Source: Mycolicibacterium agri
GTDB lineage: Bacteria; Actinomycetota; Actinomycetes; Mycobacteriales; Mycobacteriaceae
Reading direction: 5' to 3'
Assembly: GCF_002553505.1 (NCBI RefSeq)
Contig: NZ_PDCP01000004.1
Span: forward strand, 124,001-188,000
DNA: 64,000 bases
In this document: one piece after another, positions 54,004 to 63,136 of the stretch
How the letters are laid out: each line of letters begins with the position of its first letter
Numbering within the stretch: the stretch's first letter is position 1
Notes under the pieces: generated by a model
The model's input: only the letters and a program-made list of their open reading frames with translations
Databases searched by the model: none
What the model was told of the DNA's origin: nothing
Program-made: the position numbers and the translations under genes

Positions 54004-57000
54004 TCAATCTCCTGCGATCGCAAACGAGTCGAAGTACTTGTTCCACATGGTTTGCCCGCCGTCCTCTGGCGGCATGATGTCGCGCAACGTCGGGTCGCCG
54101 CGAGAACCGGCAAGCTTGCGCTCGCAGGTGATCTCCACCGATGCAGAGAAGAATGCGACCTCGATCTCGACTTGGAGGCTGGCGCGTCCGATCAGCTTGC
54201 CGGATTGGAAGTGGTACGTCAGCGACAGTTCGAGAGTGATGGACGCGGAGGCGATACCGAGCACCTCCACCTCGCCACGAATGCGGAAGTATCCCGTAAG
54301 TTGACCGATCTTGTCTTCGAGCCGGAGATAAACGCCGACCATGACCGACACCGAACCGGAGGCCACGCCGAGATCGACGCTGAGGGAGGCACCGGCCTCC
54401 AACCCCATTTCCAGTAAGACCAGGCCGTCCGGTGACAGCCGGATGCCGACCCATCCGCCACCTCCGATCGCCATGACGGTGAGTCGGAACGGTGCCTCTT
54501 TGGTGCAGAAGTAGAACCCGACGGTGACAGCCTCACCGAGGAAAGGCACTCGGCAGTCGGCGCCCAGCGCGATGTTCTCCAGTGAGAACACCCCGATCGC
54601 GACGCTGGGAAGCGCGAGGTCGAAGCCGGCGGTGACGCTGCCCGTGTCCACGTCGACATACGGCGGATCGGAGAACCCGTCGAACGGGATGATCTGTCGC
54701 AGCTTTTCGATGAAGCCGAGAACTCCGAGAAATTCCATTCCGTTGAACTGCACGTCAACTTCCGGCTTGCCGCCGGTGGCCATCCGAAAGCCGATGCGAC
54801 CGAATTTGATTCGAAGGAGTTCTGTTTGTCCGGGCAGCAGGCGCAGCTCGAAATCTCGCAATTGGGCACTGACGTCGGATTGGGGTCGCCCATCCTTCGC
54901 CGTGCGAACCTCCACCGCGATGTTCAGACCCCGCTTGACGTCGTTCGGGTGGAATATGTGGTCCGCGTCGGGCCATCCCTTGATGGTCGGAGACCATTCG
55001 TAGCGCACGACGTTGTTCTCCACCGCCGCCCGCAGTGCCTTCGCGAAGTCGGTGCCCCGCGCCGTCGTCAAGGCAGCATTCGTGGCGTCATATGGACGCT
55101 GCAGCTGCGCGCGCAGAAAAGCCGGCAAGAACGGATCCGTCAGCAACGCTGACATATTCGTCAACCGATTCGCGACCTCTGTTGCGTGAGCGTTGGACGG
55201 GGGCGTCGCGCTCAGGCCTGCCAACAACTGTTGCAGTGGGGCTTGTGCGAGATTGTTGATCGCCGAATTCGCGGAGTTGTAAAGAGCATCGGCGCGCAAC
55301 TTGGCGCCGGCGGGCGCGTCGGGAATCTTTCTGTCCGAATCGAATATCTCTCGCGCCTGCGTGAGCGCGTCGATCAGCCTGCGCCATGCCGTGTCGATGG
55401 TCTTGACAAGACCGAACTGTTCGGCGATGAGTCGTGGTGCTCTCTCGAATCCGCCATCCTTGGCGATGATGTCGAACAGATTGATCAGGCCGAACAGTTT
55501 CGGCAACGCGGTGCCCTTGAACAGATCTGGGTCGAAATGTCCGCCCGCGATGCCGGTGGGGCTTCCGGTCGTGTCACCAACACCGCCGAGCACCCGCGAA
55601 ATACCTTTGACCGATATGGTCGGCTCGACGAATCCGCCGCCGCGGTCGCTTCCACCCGCGAAATCGAGCTTCGCCTCGTTATCCAGGGTCAGGAAGATCT
55701 CGGCTTTATCCGCCGAATTGAAGCCGCCGCTGCGATACTTCCCGGCCCATTTGACCGCGACAGGTCCGCCGACCTTGTTGAGTGTCGCCAACGCCGGGAT
55801 GGCGACCTGCGCCTTGAAAAGCCATGGGGTACACCCATGGTCATACGCCTCGCCGTGAAACTCCATACCCTGTACGCGCATTGTGGTATCACCGGCGTTG
55901 TCCGATGGAGCGAAGGCGACTTCGGCGCCATTCAGGTCGATCGGGTGCTTGTCCGCAGTGTTGTTCATGACGTCGTCGAACCAGGTTTTCTGCGCCTTTC
56001 CGTACACCTCGGGACCCAGTCCGGCCGGGACGACGACGAGCGCAGTCATCATCGATACTCTGCGTTTCGCGTGGTCGATGCCGGTCACCTTCCACCGGTA
56101 GGGCTTCCCGCCGACGTGTGGCACGAACGGCTTACTCTCGTCGGCTGAATCGAGGTTGGGTGACACGATTGGATCGACGAGTGTCGCTGTGAAGGGAAGC
56201 TGGTAGAGCGCCGACGCTTTGACGTTGCCGACTTGAAGCAGGTCCTCGCTGTACTCGCGCAGTGGTTGACGCAGCACGATGAACTTGCGCGTGAAAAGGT
56301 AGGCCGCCTCGTCTTCGCCGAGGTTTATCCTGCGTTCGGTCAGTTTCACCAGGGTGCCGAATTGGCCGAACGGGTAGAGGTATATGGGTATCTCCACCCG
56401 CACATAGTGATCGCGGCCGAGGGTGGCCAGATGCCGATAGGCCGAGAGAATCTTCTCGCCCGCTCCCGGCGGCTTGTATCGCTGCCACTCCCACGCCGCG
56501 CGCCAGTCGATCCAGGCGCCGAGTGAACTGAGATAGAACCGGTCGACGGTCAGCGGGTTGGGTTCGATCAGCTTGCCCGACTGGTTGCGGTCCTCCAGCC
56601 GCGGATCAGCGGTTTGGCGGACGATGGCCCGTCGATCAGCGGGGTTGAGGGAGCCTTCGAATCCGGTTGCGGGAGCGCCGGATCCGTTCTCGTCGCGGCT
56701 CCAGATCGCGCGAACGGTACGTCGTGTGTTGTCGCGCTCATCGATTCCCACAAAGCGGTCCTGCGAGTCGAACATCCGGACTGCCAGCCTGGTATGCCAC
56801 AGTTCCACCCGTGACGGGTCGCCGGGGGCCTCCGCGGCATCGGCGGAGTGAGCGAACCCCCCATATCTCTCGTCGGGCGAAACGACCAGGCGATAGGGGG
56901 CCTCTATCGCCGTCTGGTCGCCTTTGGGCGGAGTAGGCGGTCCCTGCGCGTCGGGTGGACGCCGCGTGTCCTCCGCCCGCGGCACTGCCAATGGCGAGAC

Positions 57001-59028
57001 CCGCAATCGCAGCTGCGTCAGCCCAGCTAGTACGCCCGGCACCGTGAACGCCATCGTGGTTCCTTTGGGCACCGCGAACACCACGCGGGACTCGTTGGCC
57101 GCGCGCGACTGGGCGGTGCCGGTTGCGGTGCCAGGAGGATCAGGCCAGGCCTGTTCGAACACATGCTGGGAGCCGAATCGCACCACGATGTGGGCGTCGT
57201 CGGTCACAGCGACAAGGTGCGCCTGGCTACCGGGCCGATTCAACCGCGGAATGATCAACTGCTGGCCTGGAAGTATCAGGTCGGGATCGGCGATGTGGTT
57301 GGCGTTGGCAATGATCGAGTACTTGTTCCCGTCGCCGTAGAAGCGTTTGGCGATGTCCCACAGCTTGTCTCCGGGCGCGACGGTGTAGGTGTCGGGCGGT
57401 CCCGGCGATGTGGGTTTTGGGGGAATGATCAGCACATCGCCCGGCCGGATCAGGTTAGCGTTCGGCAGTTTGTTGGCCGCCGCAATCAATGTGAAGAGGT
57501 TGCCCTCGCCGTAGTACTTCTCGGCAATCGCCCATAGGGTCTCACCGCTGACGACCTTGTGCATGAGGGTCGGGGCCGCCGCGCCGGTGGTGACCCGGCA
57601 CCCGACGACGTCACACGTGAGATCCAATAGGTCGTGTGGACGCAGCATACGGAAGGAGAACGGCACGTTAGCGTCGTCGCGGACCGCGACCTGCACAGAG
57701 CCGTCCGCCTCGACCCAGAACACTTCGGTGGTGGTCGCGGTGCGTCGCGTGGCCGCCAGGCCGCTGGTCGACGACGCGCTGTCCTTGCCCGCCACCGGGA
57801 TTGCGCCGATCTGCCAGCCACTTGCGGTTGTCCATTCGGCGCTCCGCACGGAGCCGTCCTGGGCGATCCAGAACACCTCCATGCTCTCGGCGTCACGCGT
57901 GATCGCGGCAATCCCGCCCTGGGTTGAAGCGCTTCCGTCGTCGGCCACCACGACCGGCGACAGCTGCCAATCGTGTCCCTCTCGCCAATACGCCCACCGA
58001 ACGGCGCCCTCCGGGCTGATCCACAACAGATCCATGCTCGTCGGCGTTCGAGATACGGCGGTGAGATTGTGCGGTCCTTCGGCCGCGCTGCCGGGTGCAG
58101 CGACCGGTTCGCCGTAGGGCCGCCACGGTTTACCGTCGTTGTACCAGAATGCTCCCTCCACGGAACGGTGCTCGCCGACCCACCAGACCTCCATGTTGTC
58201 GGTGAACCGAGACACCGCTGCGAGACCGCTCTTCAGCGAAGCCTTCTGGGCTGAGATCCCGCCGTAGGTATTCCAATTCTTGCGGTTGTCGTCATACCAG
58301 GAACCCCGGACTAGGCCGTCGGACGCTATCCACCAGATCTCCTGAGACTTCGGACCGCGTGAGACGGCCGCGATGCCACTGTGATCCGTAGCCCTGTCGA
58401 CGCCCTGTGCCACCGGGTCGCGGTATTCCCGCCAGCCCTTGCCGTCGTCGTACCAGAAGGCACCGCGGACCGCTTCTTGAGCATCGATTCGCCACGTCTC
58501 CATGGTGTCGTGCATGCGGGACACCGCGGCGATGCCGCTGTGTGGGGACGCCTTGCGGCCGGGCACTGTATATGGCGTCTGCCAGCCCTTGTCGTCGTCG
58601 TACCAGTACCCGCCGCGAATCTCATTTGCGGCGTTGCGCCACCACACCTCCAGGTTGGCCGGATGCCGCGACAGCGCGGCCACGTCGCTGGATTCCGATG
58701 CCGATCCAGGTCCGGCGACTCGGGATTGTTCCCAGAGGGCGGCTATTGGTGCACTGTCATCGGGGACGATGTCTATGTCACCGCGGCCGCTGAGCAACTG
58801 ATTGGTGCGGGCCGCGCAGCGTGCGTCGAAGTGCCCGACCGTGAGGTCGGACCACTCATAGCGGGCTTGCAGCAGTGCGACCGCCTCACGGGTCCCGTCG
58901 CCATATCGTTGTGTCGACCGCTCCTGATGTGTGATTGCACCGCCGACGCCGAGGACGTCCAGCGCGTTATGCAAATCGGCGACCGACCCACCCGTGTCGC
59001 CAGGTGCCAGAGGAGTTAGTGCGCGCAT
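54004..59028 (-). CDS. Giant LysM protein with N-terminal peptidoglycan-binding-like domain and propeller repeats
   Basis: A 1674-residue protein in four regions. Residues 8-75 look like a peptidoglycan-binding-1 domain (LAPGDTGGSVADLHNALDVLG). Residues about 112-453 hold seven repeats of 45-50 residues with the pattern SGIAAVSR..MEVWW...G.VRGAFWYDDGKGW, resembling seven-bladed lectin propellers of the PLL/AAL kind. Two LysM motifs follow (about 487-535 and 545-595), with SGETLWAIAEKYYG and PGDKLWDIAKRFYG. The last 1000 residues are unrecognised, ending in a Gly/Ser-rich alternating beta region (about 1500-1640). No signal peptide or membrane helix is visible, so the export route is unclear. 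All readable parts are sugar- or wall-binding types. The next gene begins after a three-base gap. Confidence 0.85.
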   Translation of the reverse strand: MRALTPLAPGDTGGSVADLHNALDVLGVGGAITHQERSTQRYGDGTREAVALLQARYEWSDLTVGHFDARCAARTNQLLSGRGDIDIVPDDSAPIAALWEQSRVAGPGSASESSDVAALSRHPANLEVWWRNAANEIRGGYWYDDDKGWQTPYTVPGRKASPHSGIAAVSRMHDTMETWRIDAQEAVRGAFWYDDGKGWREYRDPVAQGVDRATDHSGIAAVSRGPKSQEIWWIASDGLVRGSWYDDNRKNWNTYGGISAQKASLKSGLAAVSRFTDNMEVWWVGEHRSVEGAFWYNDGKPWRPYGEPVAAPGSAAEGPHNLTAVSRTPTSMDLLWISPEGAVRWAYWREGHDWQLSPVVVADDGSASTQGGIAAITRDAESMEVFWIAQDGSVRSAEWTTASGWQIGAIPVAGKDSASSTSGLAATRRTATTTEVFWVEADGSVQVAVRDDANVPFSFRMLRPHDLLDLTCDVVGCRVTTGAAAPTLMHKVVSGETLWAIAEKYYGEGNLFTLIAAANKLPNANLIRPGDVLIIPPKPTSPGPPDTYTVAPGDKLWDIAKRFYGDGNKYSIIANANHIADPDLILPGQQLIIPRLNRPGSQAHLVAVTDDAHIVVRFGSQHVFEQAWPDPPGTATGTAQSRAANESRVVFAVPKGTTMAFTVPGVLAGLTQLRLRVSPLAVPRAEDTRRPPDAQGPPTPPKGDQTAIEAPYRLVVSPDERYGGFAHSADAAEAPGDPSRVELWHTRLAVRMFDSQDRFVGIDERDNTRRTVRAIWSRDENGSGAPATGFEGSLNPADRRAIVRQTADPRLEDRNQSGKLIEPNPLTVDRFYLSSLGAWIDWRAAWEWQRYKPPGAGEKILSAYRHLATLGRDHYVRVEIPIYLYPFGQFGTLVKLTERRINLGEDEAAYLFTRKFIVLRQPLREYSEDLLQVGNVKASALYQLPFTATLVDPIVSPNLDSADESKPFVPHVGGKPYRWKVTGIDHAKRRVSMMTALVVVPAGLGPEVYGKAQKTWFDDVMNNTADKHPIDLNGAEVAFAPSDNAGDTTMRVQGMEFHGEAYDHGCTPWLFKAQVAIPALATLNKVGGPVAVKWAGKYRSGGFNSADKAEIFLTLDNEAKLDFAGGSDRGGGFVEPTISVKGISRVLGGVGDTTGSPTGIAGGHFDPDLFKGTALPKLFGLINLFDIIAKDGGFERAPRLIAEQFGLVKTIDTAWRRLIDALTQAREIFDSDRKIPDAPAGAKLRADALYNSANSAINNLAQAPLQQLLAGLSATPPSNAHATEVANRLTNMSALLTDPFLPAFLRAQLQRPYDATNAALTTARGTDFAKALRAAVENNVVRYEWSPTIKGWPDADHIFHPNDVKRGLNIAVEVRTAKDGRPQSDVSAQLRDFELRLLPGQTELLRIKFGRIGFRMATGGKPEVDVQFNGMEFLGVLGFIEKLRQIIPFDGFSDPPYVDVDTGSVTAGFDLALPSVAIGVFSLENIALGADCRVPFLGEAVTVGFYFCTKEAPFRLTVMAIGGGGWVGIRLSPDGLVLLEMGLEAGASLSVDLGVASGSVSVMVGVYLRLEDKIGQLTGYFRIRGEVEVLGIASASITLELSLTYHFQSGKLIGRASLQVEIEVAFFSASVEITCERKLAGSRGDPTLRDIMPPEDGGQTMWNKYFDSFAIAGD
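57665..58720 (-). repeat. Seven protein repeats (lectin-like propeller blades)
   Basis: The coding repeats share AAVSR, a hydrophobic-E-x-WW core, a small turn, and GAFWYDDGKGW-like endings. The first four are well conserved; blades 5-7 diverge and replace the YDDG turn. Seven copies suit a closed seven-bladed propeller. The repeats are diverged at DNA level, so this is an old array rather than a recent expansion. Confidence 0.75.
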
Positions 59029-59040
59029 GCAGTGAGCTTC

Positions 59041-59095
59041 ACACCAAGATCAAGTTTTCGCGTAAGTACTGCACTACTCGAATTCAAATTCGCCG
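59041..59095. promoter_or_regulatory. AT-rich intergenic segment, probable divergent promoters
   Basis: The 146 bases between the giant LysM gene and yraN contain this AT-rich patch, with a short palindrome CGAATTCAAATTCG at 59079-59092 (6-bp arms, 2-base spacer). It is the only place for the promoter of the two giant genes. No confident -10/-35 pair or known operator was identified. Confidence 0.35.
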
Positions 59096-59174
59096 CTGTG
59101 GATGAAGTCGGATCTGTGGATAACTCGGCCTGGCGGTGCCGCCCGTGTCGGGGTTCGGCGAGAGTCTGTGCGTC

Positions 59175-59543
59175 ATGACGACATGGACCAGGGCCGAAAT
59201 CGGGGCGCTCGGCGAGCAGTTGGCGGTCGATCACCTCACCTCGCAGGGGCTCGCCGTGCTGCACCGCAACTGGCGTTGCCGCTTCGGCGAGCTGGACATC
59301 ATCGCGGCCGAGAAAGCCACGTGCACGGTCGTTTTCGTCGAGGTGAAGACCCGCACCGGCGACGGATTCGGTGGCATCGCTGAGGCGGTCACCCCCGATA
59401 AGGTGCGGCGGCTGCGCAGGCTGGCCGGGGTGTGGCTGGCCGCTCAGGACGGCAGCTGGGCCGGGGTGCGTATCGACGTCATCGGCGTGCGCATCGGCAG
59501 GCAACGCACCCCGGAGATCACCCATCTGCAGGGGGTCGGCTGA
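59175..59543 (+). CDS. yraN: YraN/UPF0102-family nuclease-like protein
   Basis: A 122-residue protein of the UPF0102 family. It has the restriction-endonuclease-like core LGEQLAVDHLTSQG, NWRCRFGELDIIA, VFVEVKTRTG and a final ITHLQG. The D...ExK residues match a PD-(D/E)XK nuclease centre, but the role is not settled. The ATG at 59175 gives the usual family length. It is the first gene of the yraN-comM-dprA block (TGATG overlap with comM), which matches Rv2898c-Rv2896c in M. tuberculosis. Confidence 0.9.
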   Translation: MTTWTRAEIGALGEQLAVDHLTSQGLAVLHRNWRCRFGELDIIAAEKATCTVVFVEVKTRTGDGFGGIAEAVTPDKVRRLRRLAGVWLAAQDGSWAGVRIDVIGVRIGRQRTPEITHLQGVG

Positions 59544-61054
59544 TGGCGCTGGGCAGAGCGTTCTCGGTCGCGGTACGGGGGCTGGAAGGTGAGATCGTGG
59601 AGATCGAGGCCCACATCGCCTCGGGCCTACCCGGTGTCCATCTCGTGGGGCTGCCCGACGCCGCACTGCAGGAATCGCGTGATCGCGTCCGCGCAGCCAT
59701 CACCAACTGCGGCAACGACTGGCCGCAGTCGCGGCTGACGCTGGCCCTCTCGCCGGCCACGCTGCCGAAGATGGGCTCGGTCTACGACGTGGCGCTGGCA
59801 GCGGCGGTGCTGTCGGCGCACGGGAAGAAGAAGTGGGCCCGCCTCGAAAAGACGGTGCTGTTGGGCGAATTGGCTCTGGACGGCAGGGTGCGCCCCGTGA
59901 AAGGCGTGCTGCCCGCGGTGTTGACCGCCAAGCGCCAGGGCTGGCCGGTCGCGGTGGTTCCGCTCGACAACCTCCGCGAGGCCAGCCTCGTCGACGGCAT
60001 CGAGGTACTGGGTGCGCGCACATTGGCCCACGTCCAGGCATGGCTGTGCGGCAAGGCGGATCTGGCGGAGCGGATGGACGCGCCGACGGCCCCGCCGGCG
60101 TCCGACGTCGACCTCGCCGATGTCGTCGGGCAGCCCCATGCCCGCTTCGCCGTCGAAGTGGCTGCCGCCGGTGCACACCACCTCAGATTGACCGGTCCGC
60201 CAGGTGTCGGCAAAACGATGCTGGCTCAACGGCTTCCGGGACTGCTTCCCGAGCTGTCGCACGACGAGTCGCTGGAGGTCACCGCGATCCACTCGGTAGC
60301 GGGCCTGCTGTCGGGGGACACGCCGCTGATCACCAGGCCGCCGTTCGTCGCGCCGCATCACACCTCGAGCGTGGCCGCACTCGTCGGCGGCGGTTCGGGA
60401 ATGGCGCGGCCGGGCGCTGTCAGCCGGGCGCATCGCGGTGTCCTCTTCCTCGACGAGTACGCCGAGATCGGCAACAGCGCGCTGGAGGCATTGCGAACAC
60501 CGCTGGAGGACGGGCAGATTCGACTGGCCCGACGCGACGGCGTGGCGAAATACCCGGCGCGCTTCCAGTTGGTGCTGGCCGCCAACCCGTGCCCGTGCGC
60601 CGCACCCGACCCGAACGACTGCATGTGCACGTCAGTCGCCAAACGGCGCTATCTGAGCAAGTTGTCGGGCCCGCTGGTGGACCGGGTCGACCTACAGGTC
60701 TTCATGCCCCGCGAGAAGGCGGGCGCCTTCGCCGCCGAAGCGGGCGAATCCACTGCGGCAGTGCGGCAACGGGTGCTGGCGGCGCGTGAAACGGCAGCGG
60801 AGCGCTGGAAGGCTTACGGCATCCGCACCAACGCCGAAGTCAGCGGCGCCCTGCTGCGGCGCGAGTTCAGGCTCGACAGGGACGTGATGCGGCCACTCAG
60901 CACGTCACTGGAGCGCGGGCTGCTCAGCAACCGCGGTGTGGACAGAACGCTGCGCGTCGCGTGGACGCTGGCCGACCTCGGTGGGCGAACATCGCCGTCG
61001 CTCGACGACGTCAAGACCGCGTTGAGCTTCCGGCAGCCGGGCGGTGCGCAATGA
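59543..61054 (+). CDS. comM: ComM-like Mg-chelatase-type AAA+ ATPase
   Basis: A 503-residue YifB/ComM protein: an N-terminal Lon-protease-like domain (GLPGVHLVGLPDAALQESRDRVRAA), Walker A GPPGVGKT, Walker B GVLFLDEYAE, sensor segment LVLAANPCPC, and the Cys-rich insert CPCAAPDPNDCMCT. In other bacteria ComM is a hexameric helicase that promotes branch migration during natural transformation. The ATG overlaps the yraN stop by one base and the stop overlaps dprA (ATGA). Confidence 0.93.
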   Translation: MALGRAFSVAVRGLEGEIVEIEAHIASGLPGVHLVGLPDAALQESRDRVRAAITNCGNDWPQSRLTLALSPATLPKMGSVYDVALAAAVLSAHGKKKWARLEKTVLLGELALDGRVRPVKGVLPAVLTAKRQGWPVAVVPLDNLREASLVDGIEVLGARTLAHVQAWLCGKADLAERMDAPTAPPASDVDLADVVGQPHARFAVEVAAAGAHHLRLTGPPGVGKTMLAQRLPGLLPELSHDESLEVTAIHSVAGLLSGDTPLITRPPFVAPHHTSSVAALVGGGSGMARPGAVSRAHRGVLFLDEYAEIGNSALEALRTPLEDGQIRLARRDGVAKYPARFQLVLAANPCPCAAPDPNDCMCTSVAKRRYLSKLSGPLVDRVDLQVFMPREKAGAFAAEAGESTAAVRQRVLAARETAAERWKAYGIRTNAEVSGALLRREFRLDRDVMRPLSTSLERGLLSNRGVDRTLRVAWTLADLGGRTSPSLDDVKTALSFRQPGGAQ

Positions 61055-62181
61055 CCGACGACACGCGTCTGGCGCTGGCCTACCTCTCCCGCGTAGCAGA
61101 ACCGCCCTGTGCCGCGCTGACCGAATTCGTCGGACGTGTCGGGCCCGTCGAGGCGGCCACGAGGATCAAGACCGGCGACGTCGACGACAAACTGGCCCGG
61201 CACACTCTGGCGCGTCGTGAAATTGACTGCGCGGCAGATGATCTCGATCTGCTGGCGCGCCGCGGCGGCCGCTTGATCGCCGCGGACGATGACGAATGGC
61301 CGTTCCTGGCCTTCGCCGCGTTCTCTGGCGTCGACCATAAGGAGCGGCCGCAGGGACATCCGCCGCTGGCGTTGTGGGTGTTCGGCGACGTCCGCCTCGA
61401 CGACGTCGCGCAGCGCGCAGCCGCAATCGTCGGCACCAGAGCGGCCACCGCCTACGGCGAGTACGTCGCGGCCGATCTCGCGGCCGGTCTGGTCGAGCGG
61501 GACGTCACGGTGGTATCGGGTGGCGCCTACGGAATCGACGGCGCCGCGCACCGCGCCGCGCTGGCCGGCGACGGGCTGACGGCCGCGGTGCTCGCGGGCG
61601 GCGTCGACGTGCCCTATCCCGCCGGTCACGCCTCGCTGTTGCATCGGATCGCGCAGCAGGGCTTGGTGATCAGCGAGTATCCGCCGGGTGTGCGTCCTGC
61701 GCGGCACCGGTTCCTGACACGCAACCGGCTGGTCGCGGCCTTGTCGGGGGCGACCGTCGTCGTCGAAGCGGGCGCCCGCAGCGGGGCGGCCAACACCGCG
61801 GCGTGGGCACGGGCACTCGGGCGGGCGGTGTGCGCGGTGCCGGGGCCGATCACGTCGTCGGCGTCGATCGGGTGTCACGCCATGCTGCGTCGCCACGAGG
61901 CCGACATCGTCACGCGTGCCGCCGACGTCGTCGAACTGATCGGCCACGTCGGCGAACTGGCGCCCGACGAGCAACGGCCTGCATCTCCGCTCGACGACCT
62001 CAGCGAGGCCGAACAGCGCGTCTACGATGCGCTGCCCGCCCGCGGCAGGCGCACCACCGGCCAGATCGCCGTCGCGTCGGGCCTGCCGACCGCGCAGGTG
62101 TTGGGGCCGCTGTCGATGCTGGAGCTGTTCGGTTTGGTGACGCGGGTCGACGGCTACTGGAAGTTGAGCCGGCCGACGTAG
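61051..62181 (+). CDS. dprA: DNA-processing protein DprA
   Basis: A 376-residue DprA/Smf protein with a Rossmann-like core: AAIVGTRAATAYGEY, VVSGGAYGIDGAAHRAAL, AVLAGGVDVPYPAGH, RFLTRNRLVAALSGATVVVEAGARSG. A C-terminal winged-helix region (TTGQIAVASGLPTAQVLGPLSMLELFGLV) follows. DprA loads RecA on single-stranded DNA during transformation and recombination. It starts at the ATG overlapping the comM stop. Mycobacteria are not known to be naturally competent, so the present role is open. Confidence 0.93.
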   Translation: MTDDTRLALAYLSRVAEPPCAALTEFVGRVGPVEAATRIKTGDVDDKLARHTLARREIDCAADDLDLLARRGGRLIAADDDEWPFLAFAAFSGVDHKERPQGHPPLALWVFGDVRLDDVAQRAAAIVGTRAATAYGEYVAADLAAGLVERDVTVVSGGAYGIDGAAHRAALAGDGLTAAVLAGGVDVPYPAGHASLLHRIAQQGLVISEYPPGVRPARHRFLTRNRLVAALSGATVVVEAGARSGAANTAAWARALGRAVCAVPGPITSSASIGCHAMLRRHEADIVTRAADVVELIGHVGELAPDEQRPASPLDDLSEAEQRVYDALPARGRRTTGQIAVASGLPTAQVLGPLSMLELFGLVTRVDGYWKLSRPT

Positions 62182-62256
62182 CCGACCGCGCAAAGAGGCG
62201 CGCTCGTATAGTCAGTGAGACTGGCTAATCAAGCCGGCGAGCGATTTGGAGGAAAT

Positions 62257-63111
62257 GTGGCTGGACGTCCCGTGCACACTTTCGAGGTGGTAAGCAGCGA
62301 GAAGTTGACGCCGCACATCGTTCGTGTGGTCCTCGGCGGCAAGGGCTTCGACACCTTCAAGCCGAACGACTTCACCGACGCCTACGTCAAGCTGGTGTTC
62401 GTCCGCGACGATGTCGAGGTCTCCGCATTGCCGAAGCCGCTGACCCTGGACAGCTTCAACGAACTGCCCGTCGAACGCCGCCCTGTGGTGCGCACCTACA
62501 CCGTCCGCAAACTCGACACCGAACGCCGCGAACTCACCATCGATTTCGTCGTCCACGGCGACCACGGCGTTGCGGGCCCTTGGGCGCTGGCGGCCGCTCC
62601 CGGCCAGCCCGCCTACCTGATGGGCCCCAGCGGCGCGTATGCACCCGACCCGGCGGCCGACTGGCACCTGCTGGCGGGAGACGAATCGGCGCTACCGGCG
62701 ATCAGCGCCGCCTTGGAAGCCATGCCCGACGACGCGGTCGGCCAGGCGTTCATCGAGGTCGCGGGCCCCGACGACGAGATCCCGCTGAACGCCCCGCCGG
62801 GGGTGGACGTCACATGGATCTACCGCGGCGGGCGCGCCGATCTGGTGCCCGAGGAGAAAGCCGGTGATCACGCGCCGCTCATCGCGGCGGTCAAGGAGGC
62901 CGAATGGTGGCCCGGCCAGGTGCAGGTGTTCATACACGGCGAGGCGCAGACGGTCATGCACAACCTGCGGCCCTACATCCGCAAGGAGCGCGGCGTGGAG
63001 GCCAAGTGGGCCGCGTCGATCTCGGGATACTGGCGCCGCGGCCGCACCGAGGAGACCTTCCGGCAGTGGAAGCGCGAACTCGCCGAAGCGGAGCAACGCG
63101 CCAACGCCTGA
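62257..63111 (+). CDS. viuB: Siderophore-interacting protein, ViuB/Rv2895c-like
   Basis: A 284-residue siderophore-interacting protein: the FAD motif [44 protein letters not shown], and the NAD(P)H-side [19 protein letters not shown] with a terminal [11 protein letters not shown]. Length and the opening [11 protein letters not shown] match M. tuberculosis Rv2895c, which has the same dprA neighbour. I chose the GTG at 62257, which has GGAGG four bases upstream, over the in-frame GTG at 62215. No iron box was seen, unlike the paralogue at 34751-35578, so it may serve mycobactin or general flavin-reductase duty. A possible -10 TATAGT lies at 62207-62212. Confidence 0.9.
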   Translation: MAGRPVHTFEVVSSEKLTPHIVRVVLGGKGFDTFKPNDFTDAYVKLVFVRDDVEVSALPKPLTLDSFNELPVERRPVVRTYTVRKLDTERRELTIDFVVHGDHGVAGPWALAAAPGQPAYLMGPSGAYAPDPAADWHLLAGDESALPAISAALEAMPDDAVGQAFIEVAGPDDEIPLNAPPGVDVTWIYRGGRADLVPEEKAGDHAPLIAAVKEAEWWPGQVQVFIHGEAQTVMHNLRPYIRKERGVEAKWAASISGYWRRGRTEETFRQWKRELAEAEQRANA

Positions 63112-63136
63112 CCGCCGCCCTGGCAGGCTGACCCCC

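Noticed and set aside
49441..59028. Giant gene pair as part of a phage or contractile injection system
   Set aside because: LysM domains occur in such systems, but no sheath, tube, baseplate or AAA+ genes are visible in the window.
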